A stretch of DNA of 64,000 nt from Bradyrhizobium guangxiense (GCF_004114915.1 NZ_CP022219.1:3812501-3876500), one strand, 5' to 3'; shown: positions 8,811 to 17,515, counted from the stretch's first letter. Numbers and translations are program-made. Notes: generated by a model from the letters alone, not told the origin.

Positions 8811-9737
8811 CTACGACCCGAAATCCCGCGGGCTGAACGATAGGTCCATGACCTTCCATTCCCCGTACAGATTGGCGGGCAGCATCTTGTACGGCTGGCA
8901 GTTCTGAACCGCGCTCATGGCGGACTTCACGAGCGCCACCCCTTTCGCCGACGGCGGGGCCTCGATCAGGATCGGCTCACGCGCAAGCGTGCCGTCGGTC
9001 GCGAACACCGTGCGCAGCTTGATGTGAACGTTGTCGGCCGGGCTTAGTCCGGCGGGCAACTTCGCACAGCTCCGCAAATGGCGGCGCAGCTCGGCGATGA
9101 TCTCGGGCGGCAGCTTGGCCGCGATCGAATCCTTGGCATCGCCGCCGTCATCCTTGGGAGCGTCTTTCGGCAATTGCAGCGGCAATTCTGGCGGCAGGCC
9201 CAGCATGACGCCGTATTTGACGGTGACGTCAGGCTGCGGCGCCTGATAGGCCGGCGGCGGTGCAGCCTGTGGCGGCGGTTGCTGTGCCGGTTGCGGCGTC
9301 GGCTGGGACTGGGGTTGCGGCTGCGCGTTGGCCTCGCGCGGCTTCTGCGCAGGCTGCTCGTGCGGTGGCTGCGCGGGCGTTTGCGGTTCGGGCGAAGGCT
9401 GCGGCGATGGCGCCTGCTGCTTGGCCGCTGGCTTCGGCGCCGTTTCCGCCTTGTCCTTGTCGGTGAAATCCAGCTTCGGCAGCTTCAGGTCGGGCTCCGG
9501 CGGCTTGTCTTTCGCATCTTCCTTGGCCTTCTCCTCCGCCTTCGCTTCCACCTTTTCTTGGGCCTTGGCCTCCTCCTGTTTCACCTGCTCCGGCGTGACG
9601 ATGTCCACCGCGACGGTCTCGGGCGGCTGGCTGCGAAACGGATGGACTTCGCTGATCAGGATGATCAGCATCACCAGCGTCAGATGCGCGATCGCCGACG
9701 CAGCAACGTCCGTCCGTATGATTGACCGCAGTTCCAT
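8811..9737 (-). CDS. TonB/TolA-like envelope-spanning protein
   Basis: A 308-residue protein with one N-terminal membrane anchor (about 10-31), a charged Lys/Glu-rich helix (about 50-85), a long Pro/Gln-rich spacer (about 100-175) and a C-terminal domain (about 205-300) with two cysteines, resembling TonB or TolA C-terminal domains. Such proteins link the inner membrane to the outer membrane. There is no exbB, exbD, tolQ, tolR, tolB or receptor gene beside it, so which energy transducer it works with is unknown. The ATG at 9737 directly precedes the anchor. Confidence 0.72.
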   Translation of the reverse strand: MELRSIIRTDVAASAIAHLTLVMLIILISEVHPFRSQPPETVAVDIVTPEQVKQEEAKAQEKVEAKAEEKAKEDAKDKPPEPDLKLPKLDFTDKDKAETAPKPAAKQQAPSPQPSPEPQTPAQPPHEQPAQKPREANAQPQPQSQPTPQPAQQPPPQAAPPPAYQAPQPDVTVKYGVMLGLPPELPLQLPKDAPKDDGGDAKDSIAAKLPPEIIAELRRHLRSCAKLPAGLSPADNVHIKLRTVFATDGTLAREPILIEAPPSAKGVALVKSAMSAVQNCQPYKMLPANLYGEWKVMDLSFSPRDFGS

Positions 9738-9786
9738 TGCCTGATCTTGGATTGCCGCCCTGCTGTTAGCATACCGCGGTCTCCCC

Positions 9787-10605
9787 TCAATCCCATTTCG
9801 GAGCGAAGCCGAAATCGGTGAGCCGGCCCTTGGGGTTGGCGAGTGCGGCGATCCGGCTCATCTCGTCCTCCGACAGCTCGAAATCGAAGATCTCGATGTT
9901 CTCAGACAAGCGCTCGATACGCGAGGTGCGCGGGATCGCAGCGACATTCTGCTGCACCAGCCAGCGCAGGCAGACCTGCGCCGGCGTCTTGCGATGGGTG
10001 CGTCCGATCTCGACCAGCGTCTGATCAGTCTTGATGCGTCCCCTGGCGATCGGGCTGTAGGCGACGAGTGCAAGGCCATGCTGGTCGCAGGCCGCCCTCA
10101 CCTTCGCCTGGTCGAGATAAGGGTGGTATTCGACCTGGTTGCAGACGAGCGGCTCCGGCGAAGCCGCGACCGCCTGCTCGATCAGCGCCACCGTGAAATT
10201 GGAAACGCCGATGTGGCGGGTCAGGCCCATCGTCTTGGCATGCGACAGCGCGCCGAGCGTCTCCGCCAGCGGGACATGGGGATTGGGCCAGTGCAGCAGC
10301 AACAGGTCGACCGAGGGAAGCCGCAGGCGCGCCAGGCTCTCCTTGACCGAGCGCTCGAGATCGTGGGGCGCGAAATGGTTGGTCCAGACCTTGGTGGTAA
10401 GGAAGACGTCGTCACGGCGCACGCCCGAGGCGCGCAAGCCGTCGCCGACCTCGCGTTCATTGTCGTAGGCCTGCGCGGTGTCGATGTGGCGATAGCCGAG
10501 CCGCAGCGCCTGCTCGACCACGCGCGCGGCGGGCCTTCCGCTCAGCTCCCAGGTCCCGAGCCCGATCGCCGGAATTCTTGCGCCATTGGCCTCGACGAAC
10601 AGCAT
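9787..10605 (-). CDS. aldo/keto reductase
   Basis: A 272-residue NADPH-dependent aldo/keto reductase with a TIM-barrel fold. The catalytic tetrad is visible: Asp in 'GYRHIDTAQAYDNE' with Tyr (the AYDNE motif, about 44-48), Lys in 'FLTTKVWTNHF' (about 70) and His in 'LLLLHWPNP' (about 103). The coenzyme-binding 'AIPRTSRIERLSENIEIF' occupies about 220-238. It is close to 2,5-diketo-gluconate reductase-like enzymes in length. The ATG at 10605 has a GAGGA site upstream and gives the usual short N-terminus. Confidence 0.88.
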   Translation of the reverse strand: MLFVEANGARIPAIGLGTWELSGRPAARVVEQALRLGYRHIDTAQAYDNEREVGDGLRASGVRRDDVFLTTKVWTNHFAPHDLERSVKESLARLRLPSVDLLLLHWPNPHVPLAETLGALSHAKTMGLTRHIGVSNFTVALIEQAVAASPEPLVCNQVEYHPYLDQAKVRAACDQHGLALVAYSPIARGRIKTDQTLVEIGRTHRKTPAQVCLRWLVQQNVAAIPRTSRIERLSENIEIFDFELSEDEMSRIAALANPKGRLTDFGFAPKWD

Positions 10606-10735
10606 GAGGAGTCCTCTTCCGTTGCGGCAGCCCCAAACGTCATCAGGCGACATTATGGACCCGGCCCATGACCCTGCCAACGCAGACCGCGGCAGCCCGG
10701 CGGGATATTTGGCGCAATGCTAACGGGAGGTTCGT

Positions 10736-10761
10736 GTCAGGGCTGGTCGGTACGCCCTGAC
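10736..10761 (-). terminator. hairpin after the XRE regulator gene
   Basis: Perfect 8-base arms GTCAGGGC (10736-10743) and GCCCTGAC (10754-10761) with a 10-base loop lie directly after the stop of the XRE regulator. No T-run follows on the minus strand. Confidence 0.4.
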
Positions 10762-10762
10762 G

Positions 10763-11059
10763 TCAGGCTTTGGCGAGCGCCTGGAACACCGTCTCGGGGG
10801 CGTGCGCGATCACCGCGAGCAGCGCGCGGGCCGGTCCCCGCGGAGCACGCTTGCCCTGCTCCCAGTTCCGGATGGTCTCGACGGGAACGCCGAGCTTGGC
10901 GGCGAACTCCATCTGGGTCAGGCAGGCGCGGCGGCGCAAATCGCGCACCGCGAGCGAAGAGGTATCAACCGGCGCGGCATTGGCCGTTGGCTGGACCGGA
11001 AATTCCTGCCCATCCCGCAATTCGACGATCCGTCCGTCCGCCTTTAGCCGCAACCGCAT
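10763..11059 (-). CDS. XRE-family HTH regulator
   Basis: A 98-residue protein whose second half is a Cro/C1-type helix-turn-helix: 'LTQMEFAAKLGVPVETIRNWEQ' (split around residues 48-69), with the typical Gln, Ala and Trp-Glu-Gln positions. The N-terminal 40 residues form a small beta-like segment resembling antitoxins of the HigA/YgiT group, but no toxin gene is adjacent. The start at 11059 is preferred because a GGGGGA site lies six bases upstream; starts at 11065 and 11077 (GTG) are also in frame. Confidence 0.8.
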   Translation of the reverse strand: MRLRLKADGRIVELRDGQEFPVQPTANAAPVDTSSLAVRDLRRRACLTQMEFAAKLGVPVETIRNWEQGKRAPRGPARALLAVIAHAPETVFQALAKA

Positions 11060-11144
11060 GCCCATTCCCCCACGCACAGGCGATGATGCGGCAGGTCGCT
11101 TAAAGTCGGATTAAAGATAGTGGGCCGTAGCCCAGCCCAACCCT

Positions 11145-11259
11145 GTCATTGCGAGGAGCTCTTGCGACGACGCAGTCCCCTCCACAGCGGCAGCCTGGAT
11201 TGCTTCGCGGAGCCTGTCATCGGGCCGCGCTTCGCGCGGACCCGTTGGCTCGCAATGAC
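11145..11259. repeat. second copy of the CGTCATTGCGAG repeat
   Basis: The ends GTCATTGCGAG (11145-11155) and CTCGCAATGAC (11249-11259) are perfect inverted repeats, and the interior shares the 'TTGCGAC' and 'CTGGATTGCTTC' blocks with the unit at 7854-7970. It lies between the XRE gene start and the mgtE stop. A central GCGCTTCGCGC hairpin is also seen. Confidence 0.75.
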
Positions 11260-11288
11260 GTGGAGAGAACGCGGCGTCCCAACTCGCC

Positions 11289-12710
11289 CTATCTCAACCC
11301 GAACCAGAGCGTCGCAATCCCGAGGAAGGAGAAGAAGCCGACGACGTCGGTCACGGTGGTGACGAAGGTGCCGGAGGCCACCGCCGGATCGGCCCTGACC
11401 CGTTCGAGCGCCATCGGGATCAGGATGCCGCCGAGCGCGCCAGCGACGAGGTTGCAGATGATCGCGAGCCCAATGACGATGCCGAGGCCGGGAATCTTGA
11501 ACCAGGCCACCGCCGCGATCCCCGTGATCACCGCGAAGGCGAGCCCATTGACGAGGCCGACCAGCGCCTCGCGCATCACCACGCGCCAGGCATTGGAGGA
11601 GCCGAGCTCGCGCGTCGCCAGCGCCCTCACCGCCACCGTCATGGTCTGGGTGGCGGCATTGCCGCCCTGGCTCGCCACGATCGGCGCCAGCACTGCGAGC
11701 GCGACCATCTTCTCGAGCTGGCCCTCGAACAGGCCGAGCACGGAGGACGCCAGGAAGGCGGTGGCGAGATTGACCAACAGCCAGTTGAAGCGGCCGCGCG
11801 CGATGGTCAGGAAGGTATCCGACAGCTCTTCGTCGCTGGTGACGCCGCCGAGCGCCTTGAGGTCCTCGTCCGCCTCCTCCTCGATCACGTCGACGACGTC
11901 GTCGACGGTGATGACGCCGACCAGGCGGTCCTGGGTGTCGAGCACGGGCGCGGCGACGAGATTGTACTTGCCGAACATGCGTGCGACCTCTTCCTGGTCC
12001 TCCAGGACGGAGACGCGGCGGCGATCCTCGTCGGTCAGCTCGGTCAGCGCGACCGGCCGGCGCGCGCGCAACAGCACGTCGAGGGGGACGGCGCCCTGCC
12101 AGTGCTGGTCCTTGTCGACGACGTAGATCTCGTAGAAGCGATCAGGCAGATCCGGCGTCTCGCGCATGTAGTCGATCGCCTGGCCGACGGTAAAATCCTG
12201 GGGCACGGCGATGAACTCGGTCTGCATGCGGCGGCCGGCGGAATTCTCCGGGTACAGCAGGCTGCGCTCGAGCGCGACGCGTTCTTTCAGCGGCAGCTTC
12301 TCGAGAATCTCCTCCTGCTCGGCCTGGTCGAGGGTCTCCAGCAGCTCGACGGCGTCGTCGGATTCGAGCTCGCGGACGCCCTCGGCGACGGTCTCCGGCG
12401 GCAGTTCCTCCAGAATCTCCTCGCGGACGGCCTCGTCGACCTCGTTCAGCGCGGAGAAGTCGAAGTCGCGCCCGGTCAGCTCGACCAGGCGGACGCGGTC
12501 GTCGGGCTCCAGGGCGCCGATCAGGTCGCCGAGATCGGCCTCGTGCAGCTCGGCGACGCAGGCGCGCAGCAAGGCACTGTCGCCAGCCTCGATCGCACGC
12601 GCGATCTCCTCGACGAATTCGTGACGAATTTCGCCGTCTTCATTGCGCATCGGCACGTGGTCGAGTACCGAATCCGCGACGGGGGCGGCAACGTCCAGAT
12701 GTTCATCCAT
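11289..12710 (-). CDS. mgtE: magnesium transporter MgtE
   Basis: A 473-residue MgtE Mg2+ channel. The cytosolic N domain (about 25-130) has the acidic helical repeats 'EEILEELPPETVAEGVREL' and 'EEILEKLPLKERVALE'. Two CBS domains follow (about 150-270, with 'TVGQAIDYMRE' and 'LVGVITVDDVVDVIEEEADED'), then five membrane helices (about 295-473) including 'QGGNAATQTMTVAVRAL', the pore-helix region. The N and CBS domains gate the pore by sensing cytosolic Mg2+. The ATG at 12710 is used; upstream in-frame codons run into the promoter region shared with the divergent deacetylase gene. No Mg2+ riboswitch was seen in the 83-base gap. Confidence 0.92.
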   Translation of the reverse strand: MDEHLDVAAPVADSVLDHVPMRNEDGEIRHEFVEEIARAIEAGDSALLRACVAELHEADLGDLIGALEPDDRVRLVELTGRDFDFSALNEVDEAVREEILEELPPETVAEGVRELESDDAVELLETLDQAEQEEILEKLPLKERVALERSLLYPENSAGRRMQTEFIAVPQDFTVGQAIDYMRETPDLPDRFYEIYVVDKDQHWQGAVPLDVLLRARRPVALTELTDEDRRRVSVLEDQEEVARMFGKYNLVAAPVLDTQDRLVGVITVDDVVDVIEEEADEDLKALGGVTSDEELSDTFLTIARGRFNWLLVNLATAFLASSVLGLFEGQLEKMVALAVLAPIVASQGGNAATQTMTVAVRALATRELGSSNAWRVVMREALVGLVNGLAFAVITGIAAVAWFKIPGLGIVIGLAIICNLVAGALGGILIPMALERVRADPAVASGTFVTTVTDVVGFFSFLGIATLWFGLR

Positions 12711-12735
12711 GGCGCGCCTCGCCGTTTGACAGGTT

Positions 12736-12761
12736 GGAACGGGTGGTGTGAGCTGATTGTT
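12736..12761 (+). promoter_or_regulatory. weak EcfG-type promoter match
   Basis: GGAAC (12736-12740) is followed after 17 bases by TGTT, one base off the CGTT element, 33 bases before the deacetylase start. With one mismatch this could be by chance. Confidence 0.22.
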
Positions 12762-12793
12762 CAGGCAATACCCACAAGGCAAAGCCAAGCGCA

Positions 12794-13600
12794 ATGACAA
12801 AGATGCTGCGACTGAGGTGGACCTCGACCATGGCGGGCGCGCTCGCCGCGACCGTCATCAGCAACGTCGCGGCGGAGGCCGCCGAGTGCCCGCGCAAGGA
12901 CGCGCTCGGCACCTCGCGCGTCATCAGCGTCGACCCCAAGACCTATCCGCGCGTCGGCCTGAAGAGCTTTCCGCAGACGCTGCCGCTGGCCGATCACGAG
13001 GTCGTGCTGACCTTCGACGACGGGCCGAACCCGCCGACGACGCCGAAGGTGCTGGCGGCGCTGGCGCAGGAATGCGTGCGAGCGACCTTTTTCCTGATCG
13101 GCCAGCACGCCTCCGAGCATCCCGACATGGTCAAACGCATCGCCCGCGAGGGCCACACCGTCGGGCATCACTCCTACTCGCATCCGCTCATGGCGCATAT
13201 TCCGTTCGAGAAGGCCACGGCCGACATCGACCGGGGCATTGCCGCAGACGAGATGGCGCTGCGCGGAACCTCGACGACGACGCCCTCGACGCCGTTCTTC
13301 CGCTTCCCCTATTTCGAGTCGACACCAGCGCAGCTCGATCTGCTCCAGTCGCGCGGCATCGTGGTGTTCGGGGCCGATCTATGGGCCAGCGACTGGGAGG
13401 AGATGACGCCGGAGCAGCAATTGAAACTCGTCACCGAACGCCTCGCCGCGAGCGGCAAAGGCATCATCCTCTTCCACGACAACAAGGCGCGCACGGCCGC
13501 AATGATGCCGGCCTTCCTGCGATATTTGCGCGAGAACGGCTACCGGATCGTCCACATCGTACCGCCCGGCACGTCACAGAAGAATGCCGACGCGCGCTGA
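12794..13600 (+). CDS. exported polysaccharide deacetylase
   Basis: A 268-residue carbohydrate esterase family 4 (NodB homology) enzyme. A signal peptide ends near 'VAAEA' at about residue 31, so it acts outside the cytoplasm, removing N-acetyl (or O-acetyl) groups from a polysaccharide or peptidoglycan. Motif 1 'LTFDDGPNPP' (about 74-83) gives the catalytic Asp and one metal Asp; motif 2 'HTVGHHSYSHP' (about 119-129) gives the two metal His; motif 3 'FRFPYFE' near 173, motif 4 'GADLWASDW' near 194 and motif 5 'IILFHD' near 228 follow. It is a tandem paralogue of the next gene. Confidence 0.9.
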   Translation: MTKMLRLRWTSTMAGALAATVISNVAAEAAECPRKDALGTSRVISVDPKTYPRVGLKSFPQTLPLADHEVVLTFDDGPNPPTTPKVLAALAQECVRATFFLIGQHASEHPDMVKRIAREGHTVGHHSYSHPLMAHIPFEKATADIDRGIAADEMALRGTSTTTPSTPFFRFPYFESTPAQLDLLQSRGIVVFGADLWASDWEEMTPEQQLKLVTERLAASGKGIILFHDNKARTAAMMPAFLRYLRENGYRIVHIVPPGTSQKNADAR

Positions 13601-13779
13601 TGCCGGAATGTCACGCCGGCGCAAAATGGGGTGATTTGGGCCCTATTAACACTCTGTTCATGCTACCCCCTGCAAATGGACGGGGACTTCATACCGGGAA
13701 GGGCTCGTGGCGCCTGAACCGTTTCCGGATGTCTCCGACCTACTATGGCGGCAATCGCGCATGAGGGCAGACCGGGTTC

Positions 13780-15057
13780 ATGATCGGAAGTAGCGTTGTT
13801 TTGCGGACGCGATCGTGGATCGTCCTTTGCCTCGGCGGATTCCTTGGATTGTCGACCATCGGATCGCCGGCGGCGCGTGCGGCCGACTGTCCGGGCCATC
13901 CGGACGCGCTCGGGACGTCCCGCACCCTGGTGGTCGATCCGCGCGAGCATCCGCTGATCGGCACCATGCAGTACCGCGAGACGCTGCCGTTGAAGGACCA
14001 CGAGGTCGTCCTGACCTTCGACGACGGTCCGCTGCCGAAATATTCCAACCAGGTTCTCAAGATCCTTGACGACGAGTGCATCAAGGCGACCTTCTTCATC
14101 ATCGGCAGCCAGGCCAAGGCCAATCCCGAAGGCGTGCGCAAGCTGGTGGCGGCGGGTCACACCGTCGGCACCCACAGCATGAACCATCCGCTGACCTTCG
14201 ACCGGATGCCGGCCGAGAAATTCGAGGCCGAGATCAACGGCGGTATCGAGTGGACCTCGGCCGCGATGACCGATCCGTCCAAGCTGGCGCCGTTCTTCCG
14301 CATTCCCGGCCTGATGCGCGCCGAAGGCGTCGAGCACCATCTGAACTCGCGCGGCATCCAGGTGTGGAGCGCCGACTTCCCGGCCGACGATTGGCGCCAC
14401 GTGTCGTCCGACCGCGTCTATCAGCTCGCGATCCAGCGGCTGGAGGCCAAGGGCAAGGGCATTTTGCTGCTGCACGACATCCAGGCCCGCACCGTGGCGG
14501 CGCTGCCGAAGATCATCCGCGACCTCAAGGCGCGCGGCTATCGCATCGTGCATGTGGTACCGGCGACCGCCGACCGGCCGGCGACGCCGACCACGCCGGT
14601 CGAATGGCTGCTGCATCCGCCGAGCGAGACCGTGCCGATCGCGCGCTGGCCGGCTGTCCCGCACTTCGTGTTCACCGAGACGCGGACGCTTCCGGCGCCC
14701 TCGCTCGCCGACCTCAACGCGCAGGCCGAGCATCAGTCGCTGCTGCCGCGCCGGGCCAAGGGGCAGATCGATCTCGCATCCACCCTGCCCGTGCCCGGCC
14801 GCGCCCTGTTTGCAATCCCGGAAGGCTCGGTCGAGGTGTTGCTGTCGACGACGCTGTCGCGGCGTGCCGCGACGCGGATGGCGATGGCGGCCGAGGCGCC
14901 GCAGGCAGCCAAGGGCAAGGTCGCACGGGGCAAGACAGCCAGGCCCCAGGCCCGCCACGCCGCGCATGCGGCACCGGCCGCGCCCAAGCATGCCGCGCAG
15001 GTCAAGAGCGGTACGCCGCGCCCGACCCGCGTCGCCAGCCTGAAGAAGCGCGCTTAG
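13780..15057 (+). CDS. exported polysaccharide deacetylase with basic tail
   Basis: A 425-residue paralogue of the preceding gene, with the same order of CE4 motifs: signal peptide (1-34), 'LTFDDGPLPK' (about 79), 'HTVGTHSMNHP' (about 124), 'FFRIPGLM', 'WSADFPADDW' and 'ILLLHDI'. It differs by a 150-residue C-terminal extension, of which the last 60 residues are rich in Ala, Lys, Arg, His and Pro and could bind an acidic polymer or the cell wall. The 179-base gap to the first deacetylase holds no gene. The tandem pair probably modifies the same exported or peptidoglycan polymer; substrate unknown. Confidence 0.88.
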   Translation: MIGSSVVLRTRSWIVLCLGGFLGLSTIGSPAARAADCPGHPDALGTSRTLVVDPREHPLIGTMQYRETLPLKDHEVVLTFDDGPLPKYSNQVLKILDDECIKATFFIIGSQAKANPEGVRKLVAAGHTVGTHSMNHPLTFDRMPAEKFEAEINGGIEWTSAAMTDPSKLAPFFRIPGLMRAEGVEHHLNSRGIQVWSADFPADDWRHVSSDRVYQLAIQRLEAKGKGILLLHDIQARTVAALPKIIRDLKARGYRIVHVVPATADRPATPTTPVEWLLHPPSETVPIARWPAVPHFVFTETRTLPAPSLADLNAQAEHQSLLPRRAKGQIDLASTLPVPGRALFAIPEGSVEVLLSTTLSRRAATRMAMAAEAPQAAKGKVARGKTARPQARHAAHAAPAAPKHAAQVKSGTPRPTRVASLKKRA

Positions 15058-15060
15058 CCC

Positions 15061-15435
15061 CTACTGCCGCAGGATGGCGGCAACGCAGAGCAGCACGATC
15101 AGCGCCAGGAAGAATAGGTCCATGTAGGACTTGAGCTCGCCGTCGCGCCGCAGCCGCGCGACGTCGACGACGATCTGCTTGCGCGCGTTCGTTCCTCCGG
15201 AGCCGTCATTGATCGGGCCCTGGAGGCGCTTCGTCTCGGCTTCCAGCCTCTCGACCTTCTGGAAGAAGTAGAACGCGCGCAGCGTCGAGACGGCGCGCAT
15301 GGCGGCATAGACCAGCACCAGGATCGCAAGGATCGCCCGGTTCGGATATTTCTCCATGAAGTTCAGGCTGAAATAGACCACCGCCATGAACGCGAAGTTG
15401 GTGAAGAAGCGGTAGACGAAGCTGAGAAAGACCAT
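15061..15435 (-). CDS. small membrane protein (124 aa)
   Basis: A 124-residue protein with three hydrophobic segments (about 8-26, 31-50 and 104-122) separated by a charged helix 'FFQKVERLEAETKRLQ' that could form a coiled coil. I recognise no family. The ATG at 15435 places the first membrane helix at the N-terminus; upstream in-frame codons add a 31-residue basic leader without membrane character. It converges on the deacetylase with only three bases between the stops. Confidence 0.65.
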   Translation of the reverse strand: MVFLSFVYRFFTNFAFMAVVYFSLNFMEKYPNRAILAILVLVYAAMRAVSTLRAFYFFQKVERLEAETKRLQGPINDGSGGTNARKQIVVDVARLRRDGELKSYMDLFFLALIVLLCVAAILRQ

Positions 15436-15722
15436 GCTGGTTCGAGCCTTGAGCGGGCGCAACCGGGATCGTGTTGCGAAATTCGGGGTGCGGAGGAACC
15501 AGACCGGCAGGGCCGGCCGGATGCCCATTGCGGCCCCGGTCTATGCCAACTTTGTTTCAACAAAGATACAGCAAGTCGCCGCCTTTTAGCCACACGCGGC
15601 CACAATGCAAGCCATCGCCCTGCCCGCGCAGCGCGCCCGCAACGGCTCATTGGCGGTTTGACGGAAGTCACGATAGACTTGGCCATAGACTTGGCCGTGC
15701 CGCCATATCCGGGGTCTTGCCG

Positions 15723-15980
15723 ATGCCGAAGAAGGGAATCACCGGCCACGACGATTGGGTTCTGACCGAGGCTCTCGCGACCGCTCTGGTCGCGCTGGAG
15801 CAGCTCGAACCGAAGCACCAGCCGAACGCGCATATGGAGGACATCCGCAAGCTGCTCGCGAACGGCAAGGAGCCGGCGGCGGTGAGCTTGCACCTCGCCC
15901 AGGCCAAGTGCCGCCTGTTTCCCGACCTCGACCCGCTGGAGATCTACCGGGAATACGGTATCGGCGAGGAATACGGCTGA
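15723..15980 (+). CDS. small acidic-basic protein (85 aa)
   Basis: An 85-residue protein of unknown function, predicted mostly helical: 'DWVLTEALATALVALEQL' (about 11-28) and 'HMEDIRKLLANG' (about 37-48). No Cys and no membrane segment. The ATG at 15723 is the first that gives a coherent protein; the longer open frame upstream reads through non-coding sequence. It is divergent from the small membrane protein across 287 bases in which I found no clear promoter, and convergent with the next gene. Confidence 0.6.
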   Translation: MPKKGITGHDDWVLTEALATALVALEQLEPKHQPNAHMEDIRKLLANGKEPAAVSLHLAQAKCRLFPDLDPLEIYREYGIGEEYG

Positions 15981-15989
15981 GGCGATGGC

Positions 15990-16178
15990 TCAAGGCCCGC
16001 CCGCGACTGATCCGGCGATCACCATGACCAGCGCGCCGAGGTCTATTCTGCCGTTGACGGTCAGCTCTTCCGAGCCTCTCGCATCCTTGGCGCCCTCGAT
16101 CTTGAGCGCCTGCGGCCGGTTGGCGGCCTGGCGCTGCAGCTCGCCGATGATGGCGTCCTTGAGTTTCTCTTCCAGCAT
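15990..16178 (-). CDS. small protein at end of redox/copper operon (62 aa)
   Basis: A 62-residue protein that starts with an amphipathic helix 'LEEKLKDAIIGELQRQAA' and ends with a hydrophobic stretch 'GALVMVIAGSVAG' that may touch the membrane. It begins 12 bases after the stop of the four-helix copper protein, so it is very likely co-transcribed with it. No family recognised. Confidence 0.6.
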   Translation of the reverse strand: MLEEKLKDAIIGELQRQAANRPQALKIEGAKDARGSEELTVNGRIDLGALVMVIAGSVAGGP

Positions 16179-16190
16179 GGGCTTCGTCCT

Positions 16191-16520
16191 TCACGCCGCC
16201 ATTGCGCGGCAGGATTGGGCGCAGGAGCGGCACATCGCGACGCATTCGTCCATGCCGCCGACCCGCTCGCAATCCTCGGCGCATTCGGTGCAGATTTCGG
16301 CGCATTCGCCGCACGTGTGCTTGTGATGCGGCGTGTTGATCAGCATGAAATGCGCCGCCGTCCGGCACATTTCGGCGCAGGCCGTCATCAGGCGGAAGTG
16401 TTTTGGCTCGACGTGCTTGCCGCCGGTCTCGAGGCAATGGTTCATCGCCGTGCCGAGGCATGTCTGGTAGCAGCTCATGCAGAGCCCGATGCAGCGGGTC
16501 ATGTCTTCGGATTGGGTCAT
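16191..16520 (-). CDS. four-helix-bundle copper-binding protein
   Basis: A 109-residue protein with about 16 Cys, arranged as CxxxC and CxxC repeats along helices ('CIGLCMSCYQTC', 'CAEMC', 'CGECAEICTEC', 'CVAMCRSCAQSC'), and several His. This is the pattern of the DUF326/Csp copper-storage family, in which the Cys line the core of a four-helix bundle and bind many Cu(I) ions. No signal peptide is seen, so it should be cytosolic like Csp3. ATG at 16520 is used; an upstream frame would add a non-family leader. It lies in an operon with two flavoenzymes. Confidence 0.85.
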   Translation of the reverse strand: MTQSEDMTRCIGLCMSCYQTCLGTAMNHCLETGGKHVEPKHFRLMTACAEMCRTAAHFMLINTPHHKHTCGECAEICTECAEDCERVGGMDECVAMCRSCAQSCRAMAA

Positions 16521-16612
16521 CCGTTCTCTCCATCGCGCGCCCCGCTCCGCTCGACCAAAGCGGGGCGGCACGCTTCGTTCCAGGTTCCGGTTGATTGTCC
16601 GGCGCGGCTGCG

Positions 16613-17515
16613 TCACGCCAGACGGCGCGGCAGGCTGTTGTGGATCGTGCAGGCGGCAATCGCGGCGTGACCGAACGCGACCGAAATCTGGTGCAGATCG
16701 GTGACGATGTCGCCGATGCCGTAGAGCCCATCAATCGACGTGCGCTGATGGTCGTCGACCTTCAGATAACCCTCCTCCGTATGTTCGGCGCCCAGCGACA
16801 TCGCGAGCTGCGATCGTACCTGCGCGCCCATTGCGGGATAGATCATGTCGAGTTGGACGGTCCGGCCGTCCGCAAGGACCGCCTGGACGCCGCCGTCTCG
16901 CCGCGTCAAGTTGAGATCGGGCGCGAACAGGAATCCGACTCCCGCCTCGGACAGTTCCGAGGTTGCGGCCTCTCTGTCATCCGGGCCGGTTGCGAGCAGC
17001 GTCACGTCGCGCGAATAGCCGCGCAGGAAGAGCGCCTTGCCGGCAGCGCGTTGCAGCGGGCCGACAACGCCGATGCGGCGGTCAGCAGCTTCGAAGGCGT
17101 CGCAGACGGGACAGTAGCGCAGCAGCCCCTCACCAACTGCCGCGCGCCATTCGGCGAATGGCGGATGGGTGTCGACGATGCCGCAGGCGAGAACGACGGT
17201 GGCGGCCTGATGCGCGCGACCGTTCCAGATCGCTTCAAAGCCATGGTCGTGCGGCCGCAATGCGGTGACCTCGGTCGCCACCCGCTTGACGGCGAGCTCA
17301 TCCAATTGCGCCGACATGCGTGCAATCAATTCCGTGCCGGGCACGCCATGGACGAAGCCCGGGACGTTGTGACTGCGCGGGATCAAGGCGGCGCGGCTCG
17401 CGCCGGCGTCCACGACGCAGACGTTGCGGCGAAAGCGCGCCAGATAGATCGCGGCCATCAGTCCGGCGGGGCCGCCGCCGACGATCAGGCAATCGAGCGG
17501 CGGCGCGCCGGTCAT
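16613..17515 (-). CDS. thioredoxin-reductase-like flavoprotein
   Basis: A 300-residue NAD(P)/FAD-dependent oxidoreductase of the thioredoxin reductase family. The FAD motif 'IVGGGPAGL' is at residues 11-19, a redox pair CPVC at 135-138 in the position of the TrxR CxxC, and 'GIGDIV' near 270 closes the FAD site. The second dinucleotide motif reads 'VVGPLQRA' instead of GxGxSA, so NADPH binding may be altered. It overlaps the upstream flavodoxin-like gene by four bases (ATGA) and precedes the copper protein by 92 bases. It may reduce the copper protein or a small thiol, which is inference from context. Confidence 0.82.
   Translation of the reverse strand: MTGAPPLDCLIVGGGPAGLMAAIYLARFRRNVCVVDAGASRAALIPRSHNVPGFVHGVPGTELIARMSAQLDELAVKRVATEVTALRPHDHGFEAIWNGRAHQAATVVLACGIVDTHPPFAEWRAAVGEGLLRYCPVCDAFEAADRRIGVVGPLQRAAGKALFLRGYSRDVTLLATGPDDREAATSELSEAGVGFLFAPDLNLTRRDGGVQAVLADGRTVQLDMIYPAMGAQVRSQLAMSLGAEHTEEGYLKVDDHQRTSIDGLYGIGDIVTDLHQISVAFGHAAIAACTIHNSLPRRLA

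Noticed and set aside
9328..9744. Cys/Gly-rich plus-strand frame opposite the TonB-like gene
   Set aside because: The composition is just the reverse strand of Pro/Gln/Ala codons of the spacer.
12711..12793. Mg2+ riboswitch upstream of mgtE
   Set aside because: The gap to the divergent gene is only 83 bases and shows no M-box-like conserved sequence.
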